64,000 bases of DNA from Uliginosibacterium gangwonense (GCA_005239635.1 SBBQ01000022.1:1-64000); one strand, 5' to 3'. Shown: positions 38,358-47,548, counted from the stretch's first letter. The notes: generated by a model not told the origin, from the letters alone. Made by a program: numbers and translations.

Positions 38358-39599
38358 TTATGCGGCACCTTCGTAGATAATGCGCCACACGCCTTTTTCT
38401 CGCACCCAGTACTGACGTTTCTTCATCTCGTTTTTAAGATTATTGCTGTCGTATTTTTGCATGAAGTTAACCACCACCACTTCATCTGGGCCGGGGTTGC
38501 GGAACATGCTGACTTCACTCAAGCCGACCTTGATCCATTCTTTGCCAGCATTGACTTGGCGTTTGCGTGCGGCATAGGCATTGAAGTTGCCATCGCTGCT
38601 GCTAAAGCGCCGTGAGTAGTGGCTCAAGTAACGATCAGTGTCGCGGCTTTCCCAGTCTTTGCGCCATTGTTCCATGGCGTTTTTGAGCGCGGTACGCTCA
38701 ATTTGCCAATCATCAAGCGACAACCATTCAACATCATTGCTGATGATGACGGGCGTGACACCAATTTGCAGCGTGCTGGCAATGCGCTCTAGGTCGGCAT
38801 TGGCAAGCACGACGCAGCCGTCAGATGCTTTGGGCGGGCGCGAAAAAGTATCGCTCGGTGTGCCGTGCAACCAAATGCCATGACCGTCACGGCCATGCAT
38901 GCGATCCCATTCATTCGGGTATGAAATTGGGTAAGCGCCCACACCATAAAAATCGCCTAAACGTTCGCGCGGCAATTTACTGGTGACGTGGTAAACCCCA
39001 ATCGGCGTGCGCTTGTCGCCTTCTTTAATTTTATTGACGCCAAGTTTGCCTTGCGTCATGTAGTAATCCGCAATAAAGCGTGGGCGGCCATTGTCATTTT
39101 GGTACAGATACAACCGTGAACGATGCGCGTCGACCACTAATGCGTATTTCTGTTCCGCATCCATCTGCAACAAATAGCGTGGGATGCGATTGGTGGGTGG
39201 TTTTTCTCGGTACGCCTGTAAGCGCGTTAGCGCTTCGGCGCGTAAGTCGGCCACACGTTCGCTCGGCGCATTTGAGGCGGACCCAAAACTACGCACTTGC
39301 GTGCCGCTCATTGCGGTCAGCAAATCGCCCTTAATCAAATAACCCAAACGAAAGTTCGGGTAGGTGCGCAACAAGGTATCGGTTTGCGCTAAAGCGGTAT
39401 CAAACTGATTGCGTTGAATGGACTGAAACACCTTAGCGAGCATCGCTTCAAGTGTGATTTCGGCGGGTCGCGCGGGCTCTACCGCAATTGCGCTAGACAA
39501 TGGTGGGGTCACCAACAATGCACCCACTGCTGCGAGGCAGAAGTTGCGCATGGCGCGTTGCCAATAGCGCCGCGCGCCTGAAAACTGTGTGCTGCTCAC
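38358..39599 (-). CDS. L,D-transpeptidase (YkuD) with C-terminal NTF2-like domain
   Basis: Secreted peptidoglycan or outer-membrane protein crosslinker of 413 residues. A signal-like N-terminus (NFCLAAVGALLVTPPLSSAIA) is followed by a helical region. The YkuD catalytic domain (residues about 150-285) has the motif HGTPSDTFSRPPKASDGCVVL containing the active-site histidine and cysteine. A C-terminal domain of about 110 residues (AMEQWRKDWESRDTDRYLSHYSRRF to YWVREKGVWRIIYEG) is NTF2/SnoaL-like and related to the end of the neighbouring TPR protein. It is similar to the YafK/DpaA branch plus a Cds6-type domain. Only 7 nt separate it from the TPR gene upstream. Confidence 0.88.
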   Translation of the reverse strand: MSSTQFSGARRYWQRAMRNFCLAAVGALLVTPPLSSAIAVEPARPAEITLEAMLAKVFQSIQRNQFDTALAQTDTLLRTYPNFRLGYLIKGDLLTAMSGTQVRSFGSASNAPSERVADLRAEALTRLQAYREKPPTNRIPRYLLQMDAEQKYALVVDAHRSRLYLYQNDNGRPRFIADYYMTQGKLGVNKIKEGDKRTPIGVYHVTSKLPRERLGDFYGVGAYPISYPNEWDRMHGRDGHGIWLHGTPSDTFSRPPKASDGCVVLANADLERIASTLQIGVTPVIISNDVEWLSLDDWQIERTALKNAMEQWRKDWESRDTDRYLSHYSRRFSSSDGNFNAYAARKRQVNAGKEWIKVGLSEVSMFRNPGPDEVVVVNFMQKYDSNNLKNEMKKRQYWVREKGVWRIIYEGAA

Positions 39600-39606
39600 G
39601 CTTGAA

Positions 39607-40644
39607 TCACCGACCCATCTGCTCCCGGACGATTTGCCAACGTCCGTAACGCTTGCTCATGACGACCGTTTTGTTGCCAGATGCTTTGAGGCCGCCTGAA
39701 CGATAGTTCTGACGGAAGCGAACGGTTGCCTCATCTGTGCTGCTACGCTCAATGCTTTGAATATCCACATCTACGGCAATTTTGGTTGATTTGCCCGCAA
39801 TGCGATCAGTACGCTCTTTTTCCCATGTTGCGCGGCTTTGACGGCCTGGTGGGTCAAAGTCCTTTGAATATGAAGCGAAGTAGGCTTTCATATCCTTGTT
39901 TGCCCATGCATTGGCCCAACCCTTAAGTGCATTGCCAATATCTGCTTTGCTGCTGTCGGGGGCCGGCGCTGCTGCGGTGGCTACCTTGGCCGGCGCGGCC
40001 GTTGCAGTTGGTGCGGTTGCGGCAGCTGGGGTTGCTGGCGGTGCAACGGCTGCAACAGCCGCTGGCAGACGCGGTGCGGTATAGACGCTACGATTGCTAA
40101 TGGAATTCAATTCCTTTAACAGGGCCAGCTTGTTTTGCGCGGCGGTGTTGTTGGAATCCAGTTGCAATGCTTTATCGTACGCTTGGCTAGCCATGCGAGC
40201 ATAAACATCGCCCAGGTTTTCATGCGCTACGGCATAGCTTGGGTGGGTGCGAATGGCCATCTCCAAAGCCAGCTTGGCTTTGTCGTACTGACGTTGTTGT
40301 GCGTACAACACAGCCAAGTTGTTATACGGCTCGGGCAGCTCCGGGTATTCCTCGGTCAGCTTTTGAAAAATCGTAATGGCTTCGGGCGCCTTGCCCATTT
40401 CAGCCAGAATTAAGCCTTTAATAAAGCGAGTTTGCGGATCTTTTGGCTTTTGTGACAAAGCTTGATCAACGCTTTCCAGCGCTTGCGGGAGCTGGCCCTG
40501 TTTTAACAGTCGGCTGGCTTCTTGCACATCGGCGTGGGCCTGCGGTGCGTGGAAGGCGGCGGCCAGCAAAACAGCGCTGCTGGCTTTGAGTGTGCGACGG
40601 AGCGTGCGACGAATCATGGTTTGAGTATTCATATAGTTTCGCAT
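39607..40644 (-). CDS. TPR protein with NTF2-like C-terminal domain
   Basis: A secreted protein of about 345 residues. The ATG at 40644 (MRNYMNTQTMIRRTLRRTLKASSAVLLAAAFHAPQAHAD) gives a signal peptide. Four TPR-like helical pairs follow (ADVQEASRLLKQGQLPQALESVDQAL, DPQTRFIKGLILAEMGKAPEAITIFQKL, LPEPYNNLAVLYAQQRQYDKAKLAL, YAVAHENLGDVYARMASQAYDKAL). Then come an Ala/Pro/Thr-rich linker and a C-terminal domain (IGNALKGWANAWANKDMKAYFASYSKDF to RYGRWQIVREQ) matching the transpeptidase gene's last domain. It is probably its operon partner in envelope maintenance. Confidence 0.82.
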   Translation of the reverse strand: MRNYMNTQTMIRRTLRRTLKASSAVLLAAAFHAPQAHADVQEASRLLKQGQLPQALESVDQALSQKPKDPQTRFIKGLILAEMGKAPEAITIFQKLTEEYPELPEPYNNLAVLYAQQRQYDKAKLALEMAIRTHPSYAVAHENLGDVYARMASQAYDKALQLDSNNTAAQNKLALLKELNSISNRSVYTAPRLPAAVAAVAPPATPAAATAPTATAAPAKVATAAAPAPDSSKADIGNALKGWANAWANKDMKAYFASYSKDFDPPGRQSRATWEKERTDRIAGKSTKIAVDVDIQSIERSSTDEATVRFRQNYRSGGLKASGNKTVVMSKRYGRWQIVREQMGR

Positions 40645-40929
40645 GGGGTCTCGTGACTCTCGTGCAGGGTGGGTTCGCTTCGGTGGTTCCGTGGTTATTC
40701 TGTATGGCAATACTGCGGCGATGGCAAAGCGCTAACTTAGGGTTATGGCTTGGGCTAAAGCTAGGGCCTTATTTGTGCTTTTAGGCCAAAAAATGCGCCA
40801 AACGCCAAAGCGGGATTCTAGCAAGAGGGTACTCCCGCTACAATTACCGTTTTGCCGCTAATTTTGGCCAGTCAAACGGGGCGCTCGTCTCCCTCTGGCT
40901 GGCAGGTGCAACAGAATTCAAGGTTAACC

Positions 40930-42342
40930 ATGCTCAAGCTCTACAACACCCTCAGTCGCCAGAAACAAGAATTTGTTCCCCTAGAGGCGGGAAAAGTTCG
41001 TATGTACGTGTGCGGCATGACCGTATATGACCTTTGCCATTTAGGCCACGCCCGCGTCATGGTGGTGTTTGACATGGTATCGCGTTGGTTGCGCGCCAGT
41101 GGCTATGATGTCACCTATGTGCGCAACATCACTGATATTGACGACAAAATCATTCGTCGCGCTAGCGAAAATGGCGAGAGTATTCGTGCGCTTACCGACC
41201 GCTTTATTAAGGCCATGCATGAAGACGCAGACGCCCTCGGCGTGCTGCGCCCCAGTCACGAGCCACGCGCAACCGAATACGTGCCGCAAATGCTGGACAT
41301 GATTCAGCGCTTGCAAACCAATGGCTATGCCTACGTGGCTGCTAATCGCGACGTGTGCTACGCCGTGCGTAAGTTCAAAGGTTACGGCAAATTGTCTGGC
41401 AAGTCGCTAGAAGACCTGCGTGCAGGTGAGCGCGTGGATGTGGCAGAAGGCAAAGACGACCCCCTCGACTTTGTATTGTGGAAGCACGGCAAAACCGACG
41501 AGCCGACCGAAGTGCAGTATGACTCCCCTTGGGGCAAAGGTCGGCCGGGTTGGCATATTGAATGTTCGGCCATGAGCACTGACTTATTGGGCGAGCAATT
41601 CGACATTCATGGTGGCGGTGCCGATTTGCAGTTTCCGCACCACGAAAATGAAATTGCCCAAAGTGAAGGTGCGCGGGGTGTGGACATCTGTGGTGATGGC
41701 AGCCACACGCACAGCTTTGTGAATTATTGGATGCACAACGGCTTTGTGCGTGTGGATGACGAAAAAATGTCCAAGAGCTTGGGCAATTTCTTCACCATTC
41801 GTGAAGTGCTGCAAAAGTACGACCCCGAAGTCGTGCGCTTCTTTATTCTGCGCGCCCACTATCGTAGCCCGCTCAATTATTCAGATGCGCATTTAGATGA
41901 CGCCCGTGTGGCGCTCACCCGCCTGTACACCACGCTTAAAAATGTGCCGCCCATCGCATCTGAAATCGATTGGCAAAATGCCTACGCGCAGCGCATGCAG
42001 CAAGTGATGAACGACGACTTCAATACACCAGAAGCGCTGGCGGTGTTGTTTGAATTGGCAACCGAAGTCAATCGTACAGGCGATGCCGCGCTGTCAGGTT
42101 TGCTGCGTGCATTGGCCGGTGTAGTGGGCTTGCTGCAACGTGAGCCGAAAGAGTTTTTGCAAGGCGCAGCCGTTGAAGGTGGTTTGTCGGACGCTGCTAT
42201 TGAAGAACTCATTCAAGCACGTTTGGATGCGCGCAAAAATAAAAACTTTGCCGAATCAGACCGCATTCGTGACGAGTTAAAAGCCGCGGGCGTTGTACTA
42301 GAAGATAAGCCGGGCGGCACCACTGAGTGGCGGCGTGCCTGA
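40930..42342 (+). CDS. cysS: cysteinyl-tRNA synthetase
   Basis: Class I synthetase of 470 residues. The zinc-ligand cysteine in [12 protein letters not shown], the HIGH-like [13 protein letters not shown], the Zn site GWHIECSAM and [11 protein letters not shown], and the KMSKS motif in [12 protein letters not shown] are all present. The ATG at 40930 follows AAGGTTAACC; the longer ORF from 40852 has 26 unconserved residues. It is divergent from the TPR gene, with a 285-nt shared promoter region in which no clear boxes were assigned. GATTGGCAAA at 41968 encodes D-W-Q-N. Confidence 0.97.
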   Translation: MLKLYNTLSRQKQEFVPLEAGKVRMYVCGMTVYDLCHLGHARVMVVFDMVSRWLRASGYDVTYVRNITDIDDKIIRRASENGESIRALTDRFIKAMHEDADALGVLRPSHEPRATEYVPQMLDMIQRLQTNGYAYVAANRDVCYAVRKFKGYGKLSGKSLEDLRAGERVDVAEGKDDPLDFVLWKHGKTDEPTEVQYDSPWGKGRPGWHIECSAMSTDLLGEQFDIHGGGADLQFPHHENEIAQSEGARGVDICGDGSHTHSFVNYWMHNGFVRVDDEKMSKSLGNFFTIREVLQKYDPEVVRFFILRAHYRSPLNYSDAHLDDARVALTRLYTTLKNVPPIASEIDWQNAYAQRMQQVMNDDFNTPEALAVLFELATEVNRTGDAALSGLLRALAGVVGLLQREPKEFLQGAAVEGGLSDAAIEELIQARLDARKNKNFAESDRIRDELKAAGVVLEDKPGGTTEWRRA

Positions 42343-42456
42343 ATAGGAGGCGCCCGATTTGGCGCATTCCAGCAAGATGCAAAATGGCGCAGCACAAATC
42401 AACTTGTAAGCGCGGGTCGTCAAACGTAGGCAGTTCTACTCAGCACAGCCCCTTCG

Positions 42457-44127
42457 ATGCGACGTATTTTTGACCGAAGACGTTTTCTGCAAGCAAGCGG
42501 CGCCTTGTTGGGCGCGCGCGTGTTACCACTGTGTTTGCCAAACAGTGCGTATGCAGCACAACTGCTCGATCAAGCCAGCGTTGCCTTGCTCGAGACCCCG
42601 CTCAATCAAAACCCTTTCACCCTCGGTGTTGCCTCCGGTTGGCCGCAGCCGCAAAGCGTGGTGTTGTGGACGCGGCTTGCGCCGGAGCCGCTCGCGCCAC
42701 AAGGGGGTATGTCGCCGCTAGCGGTGCCCGTGAAATGGGAAGTCGCAGCGGATCCCGCATTCAAGAAAATTGTGGCGACAGGTGATGCGCTCGCCATGCC
42801 TGATTTTGGCCACAGCGTGAATGTCGAGGTGGCTGCGCTTCAGTCTGGCCGAGACTACTGGTATCGCTTTCACGCTGCGGGTGCCAGCAGCATTGTGGGG
42901 CGCACGCGCACGGCACCCGCTTGGCACGACGTTGTGACCAATGCTCGCCTAGCCTTCGCAAGTTGCCAGAATTACGAACACGGCTACTTCGCCGCACATC
43001 GCGATATGGCCCGGCAAAACCTCGATGCCGTGGTGTTTTTGGGTGATTACATCTACGAAGGCCGTGGCCACGACGGTATGGTGCGCAAGCACATAGGCCA
43101 AGCCTGTAAAACGTTGGATGATTATCGCCAACGCTACGCCCAATACCGGCTCGACCCCGATCTGCAAGCCTGCCATGCCAGCGCCCCGTGGATGGTGATT
43201 TGGGACGACCACGAGGTCAGCAACGATTACGCAGGGCGCAGTGAGGCAGCGCTTGATCCTCAGTTTGTACAGCGACGCCTAGCGGCTTACCAAGCCTGGT
43301 GTGAATTTATGCCCGTGTCGCTGCCGCACGTACTGGGCGTAACGCAAAGCAAATTAAATCAAGCGCTCACACACCCTCAACCTACGGTGTTTGGCGCGCT
43401 CTCCATTCACACCCAATTTAACTGGGGTCAGTTATTTAATTTATATGCGCTAGATGGTCGCCAATACCGCGACCCACAGCCGTGCGCGCCGATTGGCAAA
43501 GGCGGCAGCAGCACCGTGTTGGCAGGAGCGTGCCCACAACTGAGCGACCCCTCTCGCAGCTTCTTAGGTGCGCAGCAAGAGGCGTGGCTTAAACAGCACA
43601 TGGGGCAGCGATCTGTGGGCTGGAACATCCTTGCGCAAACCACTTTGCTGGCACCACTGCATATGGGCGATGGCGATGCAGCGCGTATCTGGACCGATGG
43701 CTGGGATGGTTACCCCGCTGCTCGCCAGCGTTTTTTGCACGATATAGCGCATAGCCACATGCGCAACCCAGTGGTGCTGAGTGGCGATGTGCACGCCAAT
43801 TGGGTGAGCGATCTCGTAGTGGGGGCCAATGCGGACGATTTTGCCCATCCCAAGTTGCCCGTCATCGGCACCGAGTTTTGTGGCACCTCGGTGTCGTCCC
43901 ATTCGTCTTGGAAGCAAGAAAAAGCCGAGCGCGTGGCCGCGCAAAGCCCACATATCCGCTATGTTCGCACCGATCAGCGGGGCTATGGATTGATCGACCT
44001 GAGCCCGCAGCGCATGCAGGTGAGTTTGCGATACATCAAAGAAATCGTGCAATCTGACAGCGAAATCGGTACACTCGCGCAGTTTTTGGTAGAAGACGGA
44101 AAGCCCGGTGCGCGACGGGAAGCCTGA
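42457..44127 (+). CDS. phoD: PhoD-like alkaline phosphatase/phosphodiesterase, Tat-exported
   Basis: Secreted metallophosphatase of 556 residues. The N-terminus RRRFLQASGALLGARVLPL is a twin-arginine signal, consistent with folding around Fe/Ca cofactors before export. Catalytic segments typical of PhoD are FASCQNYEHGYFAAHRDMA, VFLGDYIYEG, WDDHEVSNDYAG and VVLSGDVHANW. A conserved Fe-ligand cysteine is expected in the FASCQ motif. It likely releases phosphate from organic esters. No Pho box was recognised in the 114-nt gap after cysS. A motif copy at 43491 encodes I-G-K. Confidence 0.9.
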   Translation: MRRIFDRRRFLQASGALLGARVLPLCLPNSAYAAQLLDQASVALLETPLNQNPFTLGVASGWPQPQSVVLWTRLAPEPLAPQGGMSPLAVPVKWEVAADPAFKKIVATGDALAMPDFGHSVNVEVAALQSGRDYWYRFHAAGASSIVGRTRTAPAWHDVVTNARLAFASCQNYEHGYFAAHRDMARQNLDAVVFLGDYIYEGRGHDGMVRKHIGQACKTLDDYRQRYAQYRLDPDLQACHASAPWMVIWDDHEVSNDYAGRSEAALDPQFVQRRLAAYQAWCEFMPVSLPHVLGVTQSKLNQALTHPQPTVFGALSIHTQFNWGQLFNLYALDGRQYRDPQPCAPIGKGGSSTVLAGACPQLSDPSRSFLGAQQEAWLKQHMGQRSVGWNILAQTTLLAPLHMGDGDAARIWTDGWDGYPAARQRFLHDIAHSHMRNPVVLSGDVHANWVSDLVVGANADDFAHPKLPVIGTEFCGTSVSSHSSWKQEKAERVAAQSPHIRYVRTDQRGYGLIDLSPQRMQVSLRYIKEIVQSDSEIGTLAQFLVEDGKPGARREA

Positions 44128-44309
44128 TTGACGCGATAGATCTGCTCGAGCAGACGCAAGACGTTAAACAACACATCAAACAAATCGTCACAGGCAGTAT
44201 TGTCAGTTACAAAAGAGAAGCACGTTTTCTGGTTACAGGTAGTCGTTACATCGCAGTAGGGGCCAGCACCGCCTCGCACGAGCAGTAGCGTAGTTTTGCA
44301 GGGTTGCAC

Positions 44310-45242
44310 ATGCAGTACACCAAGATTCACGCCGAGCGGCTGGGACGTTCGGATTGCAGTCAATGCAGCATTCGTGGCACCGCACTTTTTGCAGACCTTC
44401 AGCATGAAGACTTTGAGCAGGCCCGTGGCCAAATTGAAGACCTTCAGCTCAAAGCAGATGCCTACCTCTACCACATGGGGTCGGCAGCCGATGCCGTATT
44501 CTCCCTTCGCAGTGGCGTGGTCAAACTGGTGCGCTATTCACCAGAAGGCCAGCAACGCGTCGTGCGCGTTCTCAAAGCGGGTGACATCGTTGGCCTAGAA
44601 GCTCTCGTGTCCGGCGCATACGGCAATGCCGCGCAAGCGCTAACCGATATTCAACTGTGCCGTATTCCGCTGCCGCTGCTGCAAACGCTTGAAGAAGCGC
44701 ACCCCATTTTGCGTCATCGCATCATGCAGCAATGGCATGTCGCGCTCGACAAAGCTGATTCATGGCTGGCCGAGCTCGCCGGTGGACAAGCGCCGGCGCG
44801 CACGCGTTTGGCGCGGCTTATGCTGCAATTACGTGTGTCAGAAAAAGCGCCGAGCAACTGCGGCGTGGTTGGCAAAATGGGCAAAGCCAGCAAAGGCGAG
44901 TCTGCAAACAGCGCAGCACATAACGCTGCGAATCATGCAGCACAGCATGCAACAAGCACCCCCGCACATCGCATTGTGCGTATGTCGCTCGACGACTATT
45001 CCGCCACCCTCGGCCTCACCATCGAAACTGTGAGCCGTGTATTGGCAGTGTGGCAACGCGAAGGCATCGTGCAACGCGAAACGGGAAATCGCCGCTATTA
45101 CACAGCAGACATCGCACGCCTGCGTGCCGAGGCGGGCTTGGTCGATGCAGAACCGGTTAAAGCCGCGGTTAAACCCAGTCGCACGCGCAAGGTTGCAGCC
45201 GCAACACATAACGACGACACGCAAGAAGTCGCCGCAGCGTAA
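44310..45242 (+). CDS. Crp/Fnr-family transcription regulator with odd linker
   Basis: A 310-residue regulator with an N-terminal cNMP-type beta-barrel (LYHMGSAADAVFSLRSGVVKLVRYSPEGQQRVVRVLKAGDIVGLEALV), a dimer helix and a C-terminal HTH (YSATLGLTIETVSRVLAVWQREGIV, residues about 230-254). Cysteines at 16, 19 and 117 correspond to three of the four FNR cluster ligands, but the position equivalent to the third N-terminal ligand is not Cys. Oxygen sensing therefore cannot be assumed. Residues about 180-218 form an Ala/His/Asn-rich insertion just before the HTH. The C-terminus is an extended basic/Ala tail. Its targets are unknown. Confidence 0.85.
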   Translation: MQYTKIHAERLGRSDCSQCSIRGTALFADLQHEDFEQARGQIEDLQLKADAYLYHMGSAADAVFSLRSGVVKLVRYSPEGQQRVVRVLKAGDIVGLEALVSGAYGNAAQALTDIQLCRIPLPLLQTLEEAHPILRHRIMQQWHVALDKADSWLAELAGGQAPARTRLARLMLQLRVSEKAPSNCGVVGKMGKASKGESANSAAHNAANHAAQHATSTPAHRIVRMSLDDYSATLGLTIETVSRVLAVWQREGIVQRETGNRRYYTADIARLRAEAGLVDAEPVKAAVKPSRTRKVAAATHNDDTQEVAAA

Positions 45243-45261
45243 GCACTCGCTTCGCTAAACA

Positions 45262-45290
45262 AAAAGCCGACGCATGCGTCGGCTTTTTTA
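45262..45290. terminator. intrinsic terminator after the Crp/Fnr gene
   Basis: Palindromic stem AAAAAGCCGAC with GTCGGCTTTTT around GCATGC, with T tracts in both directions. The same 11-bp arm is used by the terminator at 47451. Confidence 0.88.
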
Positions 45291-45432
45291 TGGGCAAATG
45301 CTTAGTAAAGCCTAGGCTGTAAACCCAAAATACCTATCTGAATTTTGTGGTGGGCGGTGTAGTGTTAACGCGGTCATCTTGCGTTAAATTTTTACGCACA
45401 AACAGATTGGCAAATCACTTGAGGAGCCACGC

Positions 45433-45879
45433 ATGTATTCCAAACAACTCTATGCTGGTTGGGCCGATATGGACTTCAACTCGCATATGAAGAACACGGC
45501 GTTTTTAGACAAAGCAGCCGACGTGCGAATGATGTTCTTTGCTGAAAACGGTTTTCCGGTGGAGACTTTTGCGCGCCTGCGCTTTGGGCCGGTGATTATG
45601 CGCGACGAGGTGGACTACCGACGTGAAGTGAATTTGCTGCAAGACATTGTTGTGACGCTGGCCGCAGCCGGGCAGTCTGAAGACGGCAGTCGTTTTATGT
45701 TGCGCCAAGAAATTCAGCGGCTCGATGGCACTGTCTGCGCGCGTGTAACCAGCGCAGGTGGTTGGTTGGATTTGAATGCGCGCAAGCTGATTGCGCCGCC
45801 GGCCGACATGTTGGCGGTGATGCGCATGTTGGACCGCACAGAGGACTTTGTGGAGCTGCCTTCGAGTATTAAGACCTAA
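45433..45879 (+). CDS. acyl-CoA thioesterase, hotdog fold
   Basis: A 148-residue single-domain hotdog protein. The opening GWADMDFNSHMKNTAFLDKAADVRMMFF holds the 4-hydroxybenzoyl-CoA thioesterase-type catalytic aspartate and asparagine region, followed by RDEVDYRREV and a C-terminal strand. It probably hydrolyses an acyl-CoA; the substrate cannot be inferred. GAGGAGCCACGC precedes the ATG. GATTGGCAAA lies 28 nt upstream at 45405. It is convergent with the CoiA-like gene, 12 nt apart. Confidence 0.82.
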   Translation: MYSKQLYAGWADMDFNSHMKNTAFLDKAADVRMMFFAENGFPVETFARLRFGPVIMRDEVDYRREVNLLQDIVVTLAAAGQSEDGSRFMLRQEIQRLDGTVCARVTSAGGWLDLNARKLIAPPADMLAVMRMLDRTEDFVELPSSIKT

Positions 45880-45891
45880 GGGATTTTTACA

Positions 45892-47250
45892 TTAGTTACC
45901 TGATCGGATAGGGCTTTTCGGAAGCTCTGCTGCGATTTCGGGGAAAAGGAATGAAATGAGTGCGTCGTGTTGTCGGTCAGGCGTGTAGTCGGCCTTACCT
46001 TCTATCCACGACTGCTTGTATTTTTTGACCTTTTCCCGCCACTTGCCGGTTGTGTCGTATTTTCTAATACTTTCTTCCTGCTTGTGGGCCTGCAACATAA
46101 GGCGAAAGACCCAAAGATAGCCTTTGTAATGTTCGTGAATGTGGTGTGCGAGCTGAACAATGTTAGTAAAACGCCATCCAGCACAAGGCTTGCCAATTTC
46201 GGCAGAATATAGAGAGTCAATGAGGCGATGAAGAGATTCTGCATCGCCAAGATATTCTGGAAGATATATACGCATTCTGGCGAATTGCGTTCGAAGGCGT
46301 AGCCATTCGGTACGGTCCTTATGATCTGAGAACCAATATTGTCGGAAATCTCTCCTTAGGAGGCGGTGCTCAAGTGGCGAATTAAAACGCTCTCTTTCTT
46401 TGTCTGCATCAAAGAAAAATACTCTCTGCTTATTTTGTTCCACGGTCAATTCGTTGAATTGAACCCGCCTAGTACATTCTTCCCAAGTTAGTATTCCACC
46501 TTCATCGGAGGGGGCTGACCAAACACAGTCCAGCGAAAACTTGCCCAATGTTCTAGATGCAGACAGGGTTTCTTCATTGGCAATGAATGCATTGCGATTA
46601 TTGTTATAGAACACATCTTCTTGCGTGAGCCTAGCATTACCCATGTCGAAACTATTGAATATCCAGACAAGTAAGCCGCCTTCTCGAAGGTAAAATTCTC
46701 GGCGAGCTGCAATAACTCGAAGAAACGTAGTGGAAAGTTGGACTTCAAAGGCGATCGGCAGCGACCCCTTCCAAATGGCTCTTACATCTGGCTTTCGGTA
46801 GCCTTTTCTAGACTGCCCTTTCCAGACAGCCTCTATCTCAATGTTGGAAAAATCAGGGTCGCAACTCAAGCTACTTGCGATAATGTCCTTCATTCTTTTG
46901 TGCGCTGCCGACTCTCTTACTCCGTCGTATTTCAAGGCAAGGATTTGCTCTTCGTTAAGGCGTCCTTTTGTATGAAATGGGCACTGTCCATTCTCTTCCT
47001 CGTGACGAAAGTAAAATAATCTCTTTTTCGACAATGAGACAAGATGAAGAGGTACCAAGCACAAAGGGCAGGCCAGTATGGGGTTGCCTGTCTCATTGCA
47101 TGTTTTTAATGCCAATCTTTTTTGTAAGACCTTCTCGTAGTCATTTCCAACCACCTCCCATACCGTCTGAATTGCCCCCGTGGAAAGATCTAGAGCCTCT
47201 TTGATCAAGGGATTTTTAACGACGAGAGTGTTAGAGGTGTAGGTTTTCAT
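45892..47250 (-). CDS. CoiA-like zinc-finger nuclease family protein
   Basis: A 452-residue protein with the layout of CoiA competence-family proteins. A treble-clef-like zinc site comes first (C-P-L-C of ACPLCLVPLHL, then YFRHEEENGQCPFH), then a helix and a PD-(D/E)XK-type nuclease core. That core runs ESAAHKRMKDIIASSLS, RKPDVRAIWKGSLPIAFEVQLS and FYLREGGLLVWIF. In Gram-positives CoiA supports transformation; homologues of this architecture in proteobacteria are mostly uncharacterised. The C-terminal 200 residues are not recognised. Base composition is clearly AT-richer than its neighbours and the gene contains no copy of the ATTGGCAAA motif, suggesting horizontal acquisition. It is flanked by twin terminators. 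Confidence 0.7.
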   Translation of the reverse strand: MKTYTSNTLVVKNPLIKEALDLSTGAIQTVWEVVGNDYEKVLQKRLALKTCNETGNPILACPLCLVPLHLVSLSKKRLFYFRHEEENGQCPFHTKGRLNEEQILALKYDGVRESAAHKRMKDIIASSLSCDPDFSNIEIEAVWKGQSRKGYRKPDVRAIWKGSLPIAFEVQLSTTFLRVIAARREFYLREGGLLVWIFNSFDMGNARLTQEDVFYNNNRNAFIANEETLSASRTLGKFSLDCVWSAPSDEGGILTWEECTRRVQFNELTVEQNKQRVFFFDADKERERFNSPLEHRLLRRDFRQYWFSDHKDRTEWLRLRTQFARMRIYLPEYLGDAESLHRLIDSLYSAEIGKPCAGWRFTNIVQLAHHIHEHYKGYLWVFRLMLQAHKQEESIRKYDTTGKWREKVKKYKQSWIEGKADYTPDRQHDALISFLFPEIAAELPKSPIRSGN

Positions 47251-47450
47251 GCCTTAAGAATATCTTAGAGTGCCTTATAAATACTGTGGCTTAATTTTTC
47301 ATGTTGGCAAATGGAGACTTAAAGTGCATCCAACCCAACAGTTTCTTTACATACATTTTCGATAGATTTTTACCTTTGAATTGGCTCTAGTAAATTTGTC
47401 TAGAAATTGAAGGTGTAGATTGATATGCAGATGCTGGGGATATGCAAAAT

Positions 47451-47479
47451 AAAAAAGCCGACAACGTGTCGGCTTTTTT
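47451..47479. terminator. bidirectional intrinsic terminator downstream of dnaJ
   Basis: Perfect 12-bp stem A6-GCCGAC / GTCGGC-T6 with loop AACGT. It serves the dnaJ transcript and may also stop anything coming from the left. It is nearly the same hairpin as at 45262. Confidence 0.88.
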
Positions 47480-47517
47480 ATTGGGCAGAGTGCGTTGATG
47501 TGGCGCAGACTGCGACG

Positions 47518-47548
47518 CTTATTTTGCCAATCTGGTTGGCAAAATAAG
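47518..47548. repeat. inverted pair of the ATTGGCAAA motif forming a hairpin after dnaJ
   Basis: CTTATTTTGCCAA at 47518-47530 is perfectly complementary to TTGGCAAAATAAG at 47536-47548, with the 5-nt spacer TCTGG. Each arm contains the dispersed uptake-like motif, one exact (TTTGCCAATC at 47523) and one core copy. It lies 14 nt beyond the dnaJ stop but is not followed by a T tract, so it is a stable 3' hairpin rather than a canonical terminator. Inverted uptake sequences at gene ends are typical of Neisseria and Haemophilus. Confidence 0.9.
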
